A stretch of DNA of 64,000 bases from Cytophagales bacterium (GCA_013298025.1 JAAFJE010000002.1:186001-250000), one strand, 5' to 3'. Numbered from the stretch's first letter, positions 26,552 through 36,230 are shown. Notes: a model not told the origin generated them from the sequence alone. Made by a program: numbers and translations.

Positions 26552-28540
26552 ATGAATCGTATAATAAAAACCGTTAGCTTAATTTTAGCTACATCGTGGT
26601 GTTCGTATGCCCAAGCACCCACGCCAATCAAGGTCAATGCGGCCCAACCTGTTGCTGATATTCAGCCAACTATGTGGGGGATTTTTTTTGAAGACATCAA
26701 CCTTGGGGCAGATGGGGGCATTTACGCCGAACTTATTAAAAACCGTTCTTTTGAATTTGCCAAACCCATGATGGGCTGGAAAATAGAACGCAAAACTTTT
26801 CATGAAGGAGAAATTTTAATCCAAAATCGCCAAGAAAAACAAAGTAGCAACCCTCGCTTTGTCACGGTAACACTCAACAATACAGCCAAAGGCGACCTAG
26901 GGCTCACCAACGAAGGATTTAGAGGAATGGGCTTGAAAAAAGACCTCCGCTACGACTTTTCGGTAATGTATCGCACTGCCAACAAAGGCATTAAACTTCA
27001 CCTCGAACTCCTCGATGCCAACAATGCCGTTATTGGCTCGGGCATAGTAGCCCCAAGCGAAAGCGATAACCAATGGCATAAAGCTACGGCGAGTTTTCAA
27101 GCAACTGCTACCGAAGCCAAAGGTAAATTCAGGGTATGGTTTGAAGGCTCGGGCAACATCGACTTAGATATGATTTCGCTTTTCCCAACCGATACTTGGA
27201 AAGGTCGTCAGGGCGGAATGCGTGCCGATATGATTCAGAAATTAGCCGATTTGAAACCGGGCTTTATCCGTTTTCCGGGTGGTTGTATTGTAGAAGGAAT
27301 CGACCTCAACAACCGTTACCAATGGAAAAAAACCCTGGGAACATTGGAAGAACGCCAGTTGATTATGAATCGCTGGAACGTAGAATTTGCTCACCGTCCA
27401 GCACCAGATTACTTTCAAACTTTTGGCTTAGGATTTTTTGAATATTTCCAATTGGCGGAAGACATCGGTGCCGAACCGCTGCCTATTCTCAACTGTGGTA
27501 TGGCCTGCCAATTCAATACCGCCGAGGTTGTGCCATTAGACCAACTCGACCCCTACATTCAAGATGCCATCGACCTCATCGAATTTGCCAATGGCGATGC
27601 CACAACACCTTGGGGTAAAATACGTGCTTCGATGGGACACCCTGCCCCATTCAACTTGAAAATGATGGGCATTGGTAACGAAAACTGGGGACCACAATAC
27701 GTAGAACGCCTCAAAGCTTTTACGAAGGCTATCAAAGCTAAATATCCCAACATCCGTTTGGTCAATAGCTCTGGAACAGACCCCAACGGTGAGCGTTTCG
27801 ATTACCTCAATAAAGAATTACGTGCCATGAATGCCGACTTTATTGATGAACATTATTACAGAACACCCGATTGGTTCTTGAAAAATGCCGCTCGTTACGA
27901 TAGCTACGACCGCAATGGCTCGAAAATATTTGCAGGCGAATACGCTGCCCAAAGCGATAAAACCGTAAGCGTTGACAACCGCAACAACTGGAAATGTGCT
28001 TTGTCAGAAGCCGCCTTTATGACAGGGCTAGAACGCAATGCCGCCGTAGTACAAATGGCTTCGTATGCACCACTTTTTGCCCACGCCGAAGGTTGGCAAT
28101 GGACACCAGACTTGATTTGGGTGGATAACCTTCGTTCGTATGGTACGCCTAACTATTATGTACAAAAATTGTACTCAACCAACCGTGGCTCTAGTGTACT
28201 ACCGATGTTGCAAAATGAACAGCCTCTTACAGGACAAGACAGTCTTTACGCCTCGGCAAGTTGGGATAACGCCAGCAACGAGATTATTCTGAAAATAGCC
28301 AATACCTCTGCCCAAAGTATCAGCCGTGAAGTGGCTTTGGAAGGAGTGAAAAAATTAGACCCAACAGGCAAATGGATTATCTTGAAAAACGATAATCTTG
28401 GGGCAGTCAATACCTTTGAAAACGCCATTGCGGTCAGTCCTGTAGAACAAAGCATTGCAGTAGATACCAAAAAGAAAAAAGTAGCCCTCAATTTAGCACC
28501 GTATTCTTTCTCGGTTATCCGCATTAAAGCAGTAAAATAA
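26552..28540 (+). CDS. GH51 alpha-L-arabinofuranosidase with N-terminal carbohydrate-binding-like domain
   Basis: This secreted or periplasmic enzyme of 662 residues removes alpha-L-arabinofuranosyl groups from arabinan or arabinoxylan side chains. The signal peptide ends near SYAQA (residue about 21). The N-terminal QPTMWGIFFEDINLGADGG is the start of the GH51 fold, interrupted by a CBM4/9-like beta domain (about 75-210). The catalytic acid/base is E377 in GIGNENWG and the nucleophile E463 in FAGEYAAQ. The C-terminal beta domain ends in LNLAPYSFSVIRIKA. It is preceded by a candidate AraR site and followed by a terminator hairpin. Confidence 0.94.
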   Translation: MNRIIKTVSLILATSWCSYAQAPTPIKVNAAQPVADIQPTMWGIFFEDINLGADGGIYAELIKNRSFEFAKPMMGWKIERKTFHEGEILIQNRQEKQSSNPRFVTVTLNNTAKGDLGLTNEGFRGMGLKKDLRYDFSVMYRTANKGIKLHLELLDANNAVIGSGIVAPSESDNQWHKATASFQATATEAKGKFRVWFEGSGNIDLDMISLFPTDTWKGRQGGMRADMIQKLADLKPGFIRFPGGCIVEGIDLNNRYQWKKTLGTLEERQLIMNRWNVEFAHRPAPDYFQTFGLGFFEYFQLAEDIGAEPLPILNCGMACQFNTAEVVPLDQLDPYIQDAIDLIEFANGDATTPWGKIRASMGHPAPFNLKMMGIGNENWGPQYVERLKAFTKAIKAKYPNIRLVNSSGTDPNGERFDYLNKELRAMNADFIDEHYYRTPDWFLKNAARYDSYDRNGSKIFAGEYAAQSDKTVSVDNRNNWKCALSEAAFMTGLERNAAVVQMASYAPLFAHAEGWQWTPDLIWVDNLRSYGTPNYYVQKLYSTNRGSSVLPMLQNEQPLTGQDSLYASASWDNASNEIILKIANTSAQSISREVALEGVKKLDPTGKWIILKNDNLGAVNTFENAIAVSPVEQSIAVDTKKKKVALNLAPYSFSVIRIKAVK

Positions 28541-28569
28541 CGAATTCTATCTTACTTACTCCACGTATT

Positions 28570-28596
28570 GAGCTACCTCCACTTGGTAGGTAGCTC
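28570..28596 (+). terminator. Rho-independent terminator after the GH51 gene
   Basis: GAGCTACCT (28570-28578) pairs with AGGTAGCTC (28588-28596) with a 9-nt loop, followed by CTTTTTTCC. The next GH43 start is only about 20 bp further, so partial read-through is likely. Confidence 0.75.
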
Positions 28597-28616
28597 CTTT
28601 TTTCCGACACTACAAT

Positions 28617-29579
28617 ATGTTTTCATGTAAAAAATATGTTGCACTATTGGCATTGCAATGGTGCTGTTATGGCATATTTGCCCAACAAGAAATGCCCAAG
28701 CTACACGACCCCAGCACCATCATCAAAGCAAATAACCAGTATTACCTTTATGCCACAGGCATGGGTATTGGTGGGTTTCGGTCGAGCGACAAAATACACT
28801 GGCAAGCCCTCCCTCCTATTTTTAAACCTAACCAACACCCTGCGTGGATTGATTCGACGGTAAAGGGCTTTAAAGGGCATTTTTGGGCACCCGACGTAAT
28901 ATATATGAATGGCAAATATCATGTTTATTACTCCTGCTCTACTTTCGGTGCGGCGGTGTCGGCTATTGGGCTTGTCACCACTCCTACCCTCGACCCACAA
29001 GCACCCAATTATCAATGGACAGACCAAGGCGTTGTGATACAATCGAAAGAGAAAAAAGATTTCAACGCCATCGACCCAAGCATTTTGAAAGATAGTCAGG
29101 GTAAAATTTATATGACCTACGGCTCTTTTCATGGCGGCATTGCAGGGCTTGAACTAGACTCGCTCACAGGCAAACAAAAAGCCAATACCGAGCTAGTGAA
29201 ATTGGCAGGCGGAAGAGAAGCCGATTGGGAAGCGTCTTGTTTGATGCAAGAAGGAAAATATTATTACCTGTTTGTCAATAATGGCCTGTGTTGCAAAGGA
29301 TTAAACAGCACTTATTACATTGTAGTAGGTCGTTCCGAAAATCCACTTGGGCCATTTCTCGACAAAGAAGGCAAAGACCTGAAAGCAGGTGGTGGCACGG
29401 TGCTTTTACGCAGTCAAGGACGTTTCTTGGGACCCGGACACCTAGGACTTTTACGAGAAAACCACCAAAGCACAACCAGTATTCACTATTATGATGCCAA
29501 CGACGAAGGCAAATCGAAACTAGGCTTTATCAAGCTTACGTTCAAAAAAGGCTGGCCTGTAGCCACCATTCTCGAATAA
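28617..29579 (+). CDS. GH43 arabinanase/arabinosidase
   Basis: This secreted enzyme of 320 residues has a five-bladed propeller fold that hydrolyses alpha-1,5-arabinan. The signal peptide ends in YGIFAQQ. The catalytic base Asp is in LHDPSTI (about residue 31), the pKa-modulating Asp in FNAIDPSIL, and the acid Glu in EADWEASCLM. The later LFVNNGLCCKGLNSTYYIVVG and FLGPGHLG stretches are typical of endo-arabinanase-like GH43 (subfamily 4/5). An endo versus exo mode cannot be decided by eye. It lacks the C-terminal domain found in the second arabinanase of this locus (36432-38054). Confidence 0.9.
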   Translation: MFSCKKYVALLALQWCCYGIFAQQEMPKLHDPSTIIKANNQYYLYATGMGIGGFRSSDKIHWQALPPIFKPNQHPAWIDSTVKGFKGHFWAPDVIYMNGKYHVYYSCSTFGAAVSAIGLVTTPTLDPQAPNYQWTDQGVVIQSKEKKDFNAIDPSILKDSQGKIYMTYGSFHGGIAGLELDSLTGKQKANTELVKLAGGREADWEASCLMQEGKYYYLFVNNGLCCKGLNSTYYIVVGRSENPLGPFLDKEGKDLKAGGGTVLLRSQGRFLGPGHLGLLRENHQSTTSIHYYDANDEGKSKLGFIKLTFKKGWPVATILE

Positions 29580-29683
29580 GTGCCAATGCAAAAGAGCTAA
29601 AAGTCTTTTACACCTCTGAAGTTTGAAATCCAATAATATTTTTGCACGAAAATTTTGCACTTTAAAAAAAATATTGTAAAATT

Positions 29684-29698
29684 GTGTCAAAATAACAC
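29684..29698 (+). promoter_or_regulatory. Candidate AraR operator upstream of araR
   Basis: The sequence is the same 15-bp palindrome as at 26436, with the same AAATT flank, about 140 bp before the araR start. This would make AraR autoregulated. Confidence 0.6.
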
Positions 29699-29836
29699 AT
29701 TTAGAAAATCAGTGATTTGTATTTCATATAATTGTACGAAGCTAGTGGGGGAATTTTTAATTCCCCATCACTTATGCTATGGTAGTTTTAAGGGAATTGC
29801 TTAATTTTATTAGAAATTAAAAAGACCATTAGTTGA

Positions 29837-30538
29837 ATGTTGGAAAAATACAATCACAGTGCCCGAATTTTAGTTGCCCTCGACTGCATCGTATTTGGAT
29901 TTGATGGAGAAGAATTGAAACTACTTTTAATCAAACGAAACTTTGAACCCCAATTGGGCAAGTGGTCGTTGATGGGAGGTTTCTTGAATGAAACAGAAGA
30001 TTTAGAAGTAGCGGCAAACCGCATTTTATATGACTTGACAGGCTTGCAAGATGTTTATTTTGAGGAGCTTAAAACCTTTGGGCGTGTTGACCGTGACCCC
30101 GTAGAACGTACCGTTTCGGTATGTTTTTTTGCGTTGATTAATATCCATGCCCATAGCCAAGACGCAGCCAAAGCCCAAAATGCCTTTTGGATTAACCTCA
30201 AGAATCGGCCAGAAATGATTTTTGACCACAACGAAATGGTAAATTTGGCACTCGAACGTTTGCGTTATCGTGCAGCCTTGCATCCTATTGGTTTTGAGTT
30301 GTTGCCCGAAAAATTTACAATTCCGCAACTACAAAAATTGTACGAGGCTATTTATGATACACCGCTCGACCGCCGTAATTTTAGTCGTAAAATTTTATCG
30401 ACGAAACTCTTAATCGACACGGGCGAGAAAAACGAAAATTCGGCTACAAAAAAAGCCATTCTCTACCGACTAGACCAACAAAAATACCAACAGCAATTTA
30501 ATGCTTTTCATTATTTTGTATCAGATATTCGAGTATAA
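29837..30538 (+). CDS. araR: Nudix-type transcriptional regulator of arabinose utilisation (AraR)
   Basis: This 233-residue cytoplasmic regulator has a Nudix-fold sensor (about 10-150) and a C-terminal winged helix (about 160-225, EKFTIPQLQKLYEAIYDTPLDRRNFSRKIL). The family includes NrtR and the arabinose repressor AraR described in Bacteroides. The Nudix box GGFLNETEDLEVAANRILYD keeps the glycine, first glutamate and arginine. The catalytic REUxEE acidic residues are replaced (R-I-L-Y-D-L), so hydrolysis is probably lost and the domain senses a ligand. Position before araBAD and shared palindromes at four promoters support the arabinose role. In Bacteroides the repressor is released by L-arabinose; here this is inference. 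Confidence 0.88.
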   Translation: MLEKYNHSARILVALDCIVFGFDGEELKLLLIKRNFEPQLGKWSLMGGFLNETEDLEVAANRILYDLTGLQDVYFEELKTFGRVDRDPVERTVSVCFFALINIHAHSQDAAKAQNAFWINLKNRPEMIFDHNEMVNLALERLRYRAALHPIGFELLPEKFTIPQLQKLYEAIYDTPLDRRNFSRKILSTKLLIDTGEKNENSATKKAILYRLDQQKYQQQFNAFHYFVSDIRV

Positions 30539-30604
30539 AACCTTTTTGATAGTAGAGGTGAATGAGTTTTTCATTTATCAGATATTTATATAAGTACTAA
30601 TGCA

Positions 30605-30678
30605 AAATTGTGAATGAGTGAATTGTGAATTAATACTTTAAGTTATCAAAATTTAAAACAACAATTTCCAATTCAGCC
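30605..30678. repeat. GTGAATGAG/GTGAATT intergenic repeat between araR and araB
   Basis: The left arm is ATTGTGAATGAGTGAATTGT onward (30607-30632), and a degenerate right arm (CAATTTCCAATTCA) ends near 30675. Its upstream flank AAGTACTAATGCAAAATTGTGA mirrors the copy at 15455. It is the weakest inverted repeat in the series. Confidence 0.5.
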
Positions 30679-30731
30679 TTGTTACTTAATTACTAAAAAT
30701 ACTTGTTTTTATACAAAAAATAATACAAATT

Positions 30732-30746
30732 GTGTCAATTTAACGC
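30732..30746 (+). promoter_or_regulatory. Candidate AraR operator upstream of araB
   Basis: AAATTGTGTCAATTTAACGC differs at only a few positions from the sites at 26436 and 29684 and keeps the palindromic halves. It lies about 75 bp before the araB start. Confidence 0.55.
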
Positions 30747-30818
30747 ATTCGTTAGACAAGCGGCACATTTATCATACTGGCACAGTTAGCAAAGCAAGAC
30801 AGATTATCTCATAGCACT

Positions 30819-32456
30819 ATGAAAAACACGTATGTAATCGGTGTAGATTACGGAACAGATTCGGTAAGAGCCTTGGTGGTTGATACACAAACAGGCGAAA
30901 CATTAGGTACGGCCGTTCATTATTATGCCCGTTGGAAACAAGGATTATACTGTGAACCAGCCATTTCGCAATTCAGACAACACCCTTTAGATTACCTCGA
31001 AGGCTTAGAAAATGCCATCACGGGTGCTTTAGCAGGATTAGGCGATGACGTTCGCCAAAACATTGCGGGTATTTCGGTTGATACCACTGGCTCTACGCCT
31101 GTAGCCGTGGACGAGCAAGGCACGCCTTTGGCTTTATTACCCGAATTTGCCGAGAATCCGAACGGGATGTTTATTCTTTGGAAAGACCATACCGCCAATG
31201 CAGAAGCCGACGAAATCAATCATTTGGCACATCATTGGGACACCGACTTTACCAAATATGTAGGCGGTATTTATTCATCGGAATGGTTTTGGGCAAAAAT
31301 TTTGCGTACCCTTCGGGTCGATGAACAAATTCGTGAGAAAGCATTTTCGTGGGTAGAACACTGCGATTGGATTTCGGCGGTATTGACAGGCGACACCAAT
31401 CCTTTGACCATGAAGCGAAGCCGTTGTGCGGCTGGCCACAAAGCCCTTTGGCACGAAGAATTTGAAGGCTTACCTTCTGAAGAATTTTTGAGTAAACTCG
31501 ACCCTCTTTTGAGTGGCATTCGTGGACGTTTGTTTAGCCAAACATACACCGCCGACAATACCATGGGTAAAATTTCGGCTGCATGGGCAAGCAAATTGAA
31601 TATTTCGTCTGAAGCCGTGATTGGCGTAGGGGCATTCGACTGCCACATGGGAGCAGTTGGGGCCGATATTCAATCTTATAGCCTTTGTAAAGTAATTGGT
31701 ACTTCTACTTGCGATATGCTTGTAGCTCCTAACGAAGAAATCGGACATTTATTGATTCGTGGTATTTGTGGACAAGTCGATGGCTCTATTCTGCCCGGTA
31801 TGTTGGGGATGGAAGCTGGGCAATCGGCCTTTGGCGATATTTATGCTTGGTTTCAGAAAATGATTGTTGGGCCAGTAAAAGCCCTCTTAGGCGACGAAGC
31901 AGCCGATAAATTAAGCCAAGAATTGATTCCGTATTTGTCGGAAAAAGCTATGGCATTGCCTGTTACCAACAACGACCTAGTAGCTCTCGACTGGATGAAC
32001 GGCCGCCGCACGCCAGATGCCAACCATACGCTCAAAGGCACTATTGCAGGACTTAACCTAGGCAGCGATGCCGTGCGTATTTTCAAAGCTTTGGTAGAAG
32101 CCACAGCCTTTGGTGCAAGAGCCATTTCAGACCGCTTCCAGTCGGAAGGCGTACCCATCAAAGAAGTGATTGCCATTGGTGGAGTAGCGAAAAAATCGGC
32201 ATTTGTGATGCAAACCCTTGCCGACGTACTCAATATGCCTATCAAGGTAGCAAGTTCAGACCAAGCCTGTGCTTTGGGTGCAGCGATATGTGCTTCGGTA
32301 GCCGCCGGTGTACATCCCGATTTCCCTACGGCACAAAAAGCGATGGCTTCGGGCTTCGATGCCACTTACACGCCACGCCCAGCGCTAGTGCCTGTGTATG
32401 AAGAACTTTACCAAAAATATACCAGCTTGGGTAATTTTATCGAAAACAATTTTTAG
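30819..32456 (+). CDS. araB: Ribulokinase
   Basis: This FGGY-family sugar kinase of 545 residues phosphorylates L-ribulose to L-ribulose 5-phosphate. The N-terminal ATPase motif is VIGVDYGTDSVRALVVDTQTG. A second set (IAGISVDTTGSTPVAVDEQG) and the C-terminal GVAKKSAFVMQTLADVLNMP with LGAAICASVAAG are typical of AraB rather than xylulokinase. Other AraB-like motifs are WKDHTA and MKRSRCAAGHKALW. It is the first of the catabolic araB-araA genes, preceded by a candidate AraR site. Confidence 0.95.
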   Translation: MKNTYVIGVDYGTDSVRALVVDTQTGETLGTAVHYYARWKQGLYCEPAISQFRQHPLDYLEGLENAITGALAGLGDDVRQNIAGISVDTTGSTPVAVDEQGTPLALLPEFAENPNGMFILWKDHTANAEADEINHLAHHWDTDFTKYVGGIYSSEWFWAKILRTLRVDEQIREKAFSWVEHCDWISAVLTGDTNPLTMKRSRCAAGHKALWHEEFEGLPSEEFLSKLDPLLSGIRGRLFSQTYTADNTMGKISAAWASKLNISSEAVIGVGAFDCHMGAVGADIQSYSLCKVIGTSTCDMLVAPNEEIGHLLIRGICGQVDGSILPGMLGMEAGQSAFGDIYAWFQKMIVGPVKALLGDEAADKLSQELIPYLSEKAMALPVTNNDLVALDWMNGRRTPDANHTLKGTIAGLNLGSDAVRIFKALVEATAFGARAISDRFQSEGVPIKEVIAIGGVAKKSAFVMQTLADVLNMPIKVASSDQACALGAAICASVAAGVHPDFPTAQKAMASGFDATYTPRPALVPVYEELYQKYTSLGNFIENNF

Positions 32457-32464
32457 GTCTATAT

Positions 32465-32810
32465 TGAGTGAATTGTGAGTTAGTGAATGAGTGAGTTAAG
32501 TTTTTTATTTTTAGATATTTACAATTTGTTGTGAATTGTAAATTAATACTGTACGAAGGTTTAAGTATTGTTTTTAAAATAAAATTACAGTAGCGGCAAC
32601 CCTTGCGGTTGCCATGTTGAGTTGGGCAACCGCAAGGGTTGCCGCTACTGCAAAAATGCTAACAATAAGAACGCATTTGAATAACATAAAATCCTTCGTA
32701 AAGTCCTATATTGTAAATTGTTAATTAATATTTTGTTGTCATTTAACATCCTGAAAACTAACGCACAACTCACTCATTCACAACGCACTAACCCACAATT
32801 TCACACAAGT
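32465..32810. repeat. Long GTGAGTTAGTGAA-type inverted repeat filling the araB-araA gap
   Basis: The left arm 32465-32500 (GAGTGAATTGTGAGTTAGTG and following) is answered by a right arm 32758-32810 rich in CTCACTCATTCACAA and CACTAAC. The space between them holds a separate 26-bp hairpin. The gap between the genes is 422 bp. A weak AraR-like half match (TTGTCATTTAACA) lies at 32736-32748. Confidence 0.65.
32588..32650. repeat. Perfect 26-bp GC-rich inverted repeat (REP-like hairpin)
   Basis: The 26 bases at 32588-32613 (beginning CAGTAGCGGCAACCC) are exactly complementary to 32625-32650, with an 11-nt loop. It is far more GC-rich than its surroundings and has no T-run after it. That fits a REP-like palindromic element better than a simple terminator. 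Confidence 0.8.
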
Positions 32811-32878
32811 TACCTCTTCGGGATGGTTTTAAACCTACCCGAAGGCAAAACAATTATCTGGAAAATCAAATCATAATC

Positions 32879-34384
32879 ATGAGTAACGTAAAAACCTTTG
32901 GCGGTTCGCCTTTAGAAGTATGGTTCGTAACGGGTAGCCAACACCTATACGGTGAAGAAACCCTTCGTCAAGTAGATGAGCATTCTAAAATCATTGCCGA
33001 TTTCTTTCAAGCATCGCCTCTCATTCCTGTGAATGTGGTATTTAAGCCTGTGGTGAAAACCCCCGATGAAATCTACAACATTTGCCAAGAAGCCAACTTT
33101 GCCTCCAACTGTATTGGTATCATTGCATGGATGCACACCTTCTCGCCAGCTAAAATGTGGATTCGTGGGTTGAGTGTTTTGAAAAAACCATTGTTGCATT
33201 TGCATACGCAGTTCAACCGTGATATACCTTGGAATAGCATCGACATGGACTTTATGAACCTGAATCAATCGGCCCATGGCGACCGTGAATTTGGTTTCAT
33301 TATGTCACGTATGCGTTTAAACCGCAAAATTGTAGTTGGTTTTTGGCAACAAACAGACGTACTCGAAAAAATCAACGTTTGGGCTCGTGTAGCCGCAGGT
33401 AAGCACGAAATGCAACGCATGAAAGTGGTGCGTTTCGGCGACAATATGCGTCAGGTAGCCGTAACCGATGGCGATAAAGTAGCAGCAGAAATGACCTTTG
33501 GTTTTTCTGTCAATACACACGGCGTAGGCGATTTGGTCAAAGTAATCAACCAATTCTCTGAGGCCGAAATCAACAAACTCATCGAAGAATACGAAGATAC
33601 GTACAAATTGATGGATTCGTTGAAAGCAGGGGGGGCCATGCGTAGTTCCTTGGTTGAAGCCGCTCGTATCGAACTTGGCTTAAAAGCATTCTTAGAAGAC
33701 GGAGGCTTTACGGCTTATACCAACTCATTTGAAGACCTACACGGAATGCGTCAATTGCCAGGCATTGGCTCGCAACGCATGATGGCGGCTGGCTATGGCT
33801 ACGGTGGCGAAGGCGACTGGAAAACCTCTGCGATGGTGCGCATCATGAAATACATGGCAAGTGGCCTAGAAGGCGGTAACTCTTTCATGGAAGATTATAC
33901 TTACCACTTCGACCCTGCCAACCAATTGGTATTAGGCTCGCACATGCTCGAAATTTGTCCGTCTATTGCCCAAGGCGATGTGGCTTGCGAGGTACATCCA
34001 TTAGGTATCGGTGGCAAAGAAGACCCTGTACGTTTGGTATTCAACGGCGGAACAGGCCCAGCCCTCAACGTTTCGTTGATTGACATGGGCAACCGTTTCA
34101 GAATTTTGGTGAATGAAGTAGATGCCGTAGAAGTAACCGAAGCCCTTCCTAAACTTCCTGTAGCACGTGTATTGTGGAAACCACAACCCGATATGCAAAC
34201 AGGCTGTGCCGCTTGGATTTTGGCTGGTGGTGCACACCATACCGTATTTAGCCAAAACCTTACAACCGAATACATCGAGGATTTTGCCGATATGTTTGGC
34301 GTTGAATTAGTGGTTATTAACAAAAACACAGAGCTTCGCCAGTTGAAAAACGAATTGCGTTGGAGCGAAGTGTATTACAAATAA
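32879..34384 (+). CDS. araA: L-arabinose isomerase
   Basis: This 501-residue cytosolic, manganese-dependent enzyme converts L-arabinose to L-ribulose. The start [21 protein letters not shown] (about residues 12-32) and the later [42 protein letters not shown] and [11 protein letters not shown] stretches are AraA hallmarks and include the metal ligands (two Glu, two His). Length equals the Escherichia coli enzyme. It is preceded by a repeat-filled gap and followed by another. Confidence 0.97.
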   Translation: MSNVKTFGGSPLEVWFVTGSQHLYGEETLRQVDEHSKIIADFFQASPLIPVNVVFKPVVKTPDEIYNICQEANFASNCIGIIAWMHTFSPAKMWIRGLSVLKKPLLHLHTQFNRDIPWNSIDMDFMNLNQSAHGDREFGFIMSRMRLNRKIVVGFWQQTDVLEKINVWARVAAGKHEMQRMKVVRFGDNMRQVAVTDGDKVAAEMTFGFSVNTHGVGDLVKVINQFSEAEINKLIEEYEDTYKLMDSLKAGGAMRSSLVEAARIELGLKAFLEDGGFTAYTNSFEDLHGMRQLPGIGSQRMMAAGYGYGGEGDWKTSAMVRIMKYMASGLEGGNSFMEDYTYHFDPANQLVLGSHMLEICPSIAQGDVACEVHPLGIGGKEDPVRLVFNGGTGPALNVSLIDMGNRFRILVNEVDAVEVTEALPKLPVARVLWKPQPDMQTGCAAWILAGGAHHTVFSQNLTTEYIEDFADMFGVELVVINKNTELRQLKNELRWSEVYYK

Positions 34385-34390
34385 ATCCAA

Positions 34391-34565
34391 GATTGAGTGA
34401 ATTGTGATTGAGTGAGTTAGTGAGTTAGTGATTTTAGTTTTTCGTTTGCAAATACTTATAAGCTCGATTGATTAAATATAATTTTGACCAAAGCAAATTG
34501 TAAGTTTCTGAAAGTCAAACCACTAACTCACTAACTCACAACTCTCTCATTCACAACTTACTCAA
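34391..34565. repeat. GTGAGTTA/CACTAACT inverted repeat between araA and GH51
   Basis: The left arm 34391-34432 (GATTGAGTGAATTGTGATTG, then two GTGAGTTA-like units) pairs with a right arm 34521-34565 (CACTAACTCACTAACTCACA and following). An AT-rich loop of about 90 nt separates them. Confidence 0.7.
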
Positions 34566-34633
34566 ACTAAGCATACTCACCTTTCCACTTCCTATTTAAC
34601 AAGTTACCCCAAACTATTCTCAAATTATACAGC

Positions 34634-36178
34634 ATGAAAAAAATTACATCCATCATTGCACTTGTAGCAATGGCTCTTTCGTTTGGTGCTGAAGCTCAAA
34701 ACGAGATTACAGTAAATGCCGATAAACCCGGCAGCGTTATCAACAAACACATTTACGGTCATTTTGCCGAACATTTGGGTCATTGCATCTACGATGGTAT
34801 GTATGTAGGTGAAAGCAATACCAAAATACCGCACATCAATGGTGTACGTAAAGATGTGATTGAAGCCCTCAAAAAACTTAAAATCCCTAATTTGCGTTGG
34901 CCCGGCGGATGCTTTGCCGATACCTACCACTGGAAAGACGGCATTGGTCCCAAAAAACAACGTCCTTCTATTGTAAACGCTTGGTGGGGAGGCGTAACCG
35001 AAGATAACAGTTTTGGTACACACGACTTTTTGAACCTTTGTAAAGAACTTGGCACTGAGCCGTATCTTGCTGGAAATGTGGGCAGTGGCACAGTAAAAGA
35101 ACTATCAGACTGGGTACAATACGTAAACCACAACGGCGTAAGTCCGATGGCCGATTTGCGTAAAACCAACGGACAAGAAAAAGCGTGGGGTGTAAAATTT
35201 TGGGGCGTAGGCAACGAAGCTTGGGGCTGCGGTGGCAATATGCGTCCAGAATATTATGCCAATATCTACCGCCAATACGCCACTTTTATGACCGATTGGG
35301 ACAATGGTTCTAAGCTTTTTAGAATTGCATCGGGTGCTAATTCAAAAGATTATAATTGGACAGAAGTATTGATGCGTGACATTCCGCACCACATGCTCGA
35401 AGGTATCGCTTTGCACCATTATTCGGTGATTAATTGGGATAAAAAAGGCCCAGCGGTAGGCTTTACCGAAGCCCAATATTTCAAAACCATGCAAGAGGCG
35501 TTGTTTATGGACGAGTTGATTCAGAAACATACCGCCATCATGGACAAATACGACCCTAAGAAAAAAGTAGCCCTCGTCGTGGACGAATGGGGAGGCTGGT
35601 ACGAAGTTGAACCCAATACCAATCCGGGCTTTTTGTTCCAACAAAATACCATGCGTGATGCCGTATTGGCAGGTGCAACCTTGAACATTTTCCACAAACA
35701 CTCGGAACGTGTACGCATGGCAAACTTGGCTCAAATTGTGAATGTGCTACAATCAGTTGTGTTGACAAGCGGCGAGAAAATGTTGCTTACGCCAACCTAT
35801 CATGTCATGGAAATGTACAACGTACACCAAGATGCCACCAATTTGCCTATCGAAATCAAAACCAATGATTACTCGTTTGAAGACAAAAAATTGCCTGCGG
35901 TTTCGGCATCGGCATCGAAAGACAAAGCTGGACTTGTACACATTTCTTTGACGAACATCGACATTCGTAATGCACAAGAAATAAGTATCAATTTGCAAGG
36001 ACTTACCGCCAAGACTGTTACAGGACGTGTTTTAACGGCGAGTAGCGTACAAGACCACAACACATTCGACCAGCCCAATAAGGTAACGCCAACCGAATTT
36101 AAAGGAGCTACACTTTCAGGCAACGTATTGAAAGTAAAATTACCTGCAACGTCGGTAGTTGTATTGGAAGTAAAATAA
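34634..36178 (+). CDS. GH51 alpha-L-arabinofuranosidase (short form)
   Basis: This classical GH51 enzyme of 514 residues has a signal peptide (ALVAMALSFGAEAQ, cleaved near residue 22). It shows the full motif series: HIYGHFAEHLGHCIYDGMYV, LRWPGGCFADTYHWKDGIGP, acid/base E195 in GVGNEAWGCGG and nucleophile E318 in VVDEWGGWY. It would act on arabino-oligosaccharides in the periplasm. It differs strongly from the 662-residue GH51 upstream, which carries an inserted binding domain. The two likely divide work between polymer and oligomer. A hairpin terminator follows. Confidence 0.95.
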   Translation: MKKITSIIALVAMALSFGAEAQNEITVNADKPGSVINKHIYGHFAEHLGHCIYDGMYVGESNTKIPHINGVRKDVIEALKKLKIPNLRWPGGCFADTYHWKDGIGPKKQRPSIVNAWWGGVTEDNSFGTHDFLNLCKELGTEPYLAGNVGSGTVKELSDWVQYVNHNGVSPMADLRKTNGQEKAWGVKFWGVGNEAWGCGGNMRPEYYANIYRQYATFMTDWDNGSKLFRIASGANSKDYNWTEVLMRDIPHHMLEGIALHHYSVINWDKKGPAVGFTEAQYFKTMQEALFMDELIQKHTAIMDKYDPKKKVALVVDEWGGWYEVEPNTNPGFLFQQNTMRDAVLAGATLNIFHKHSERVRMANLAQIVNVLQSVVLTSGEKMLLTPTYHVMEMYNVHQDATNLPIEIKTNDYSFEDKKLPAVSASASKDKAGLVHISLTNIDIRNAQEISINLQGLTAKTVTGRVLTASSVQDHNTFDQPNKVTPTEFKGATLSGNVLKVKLPATSVVVLEVK

Positions 36179-36198
36179 CATTACCAAACTTACCATTG

Positions 36199-36230
36199 CT
36201 GTATTGCCGTCACACACGACGGCAATACAG
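36199..36230 (+). terminator. Terminator-like hairpin after the second GH51 gene
   Basis: CTGTATTGCCGTC (36199-36211) pairs perfectly with GACGGCAATACAG (36218-36230), with a 6-nt ACACAC loop, followed by ATTTC. A following T-tract is weak. Confidence 0.6.

Noticed and set aside
32736-32748. TTGTCATTTAACA before araA as a fifth AraR operator
   Set aside because: It resembles the core but is one base short in the centre and lacks the AAATT flank, so I mention it only as a weak match.
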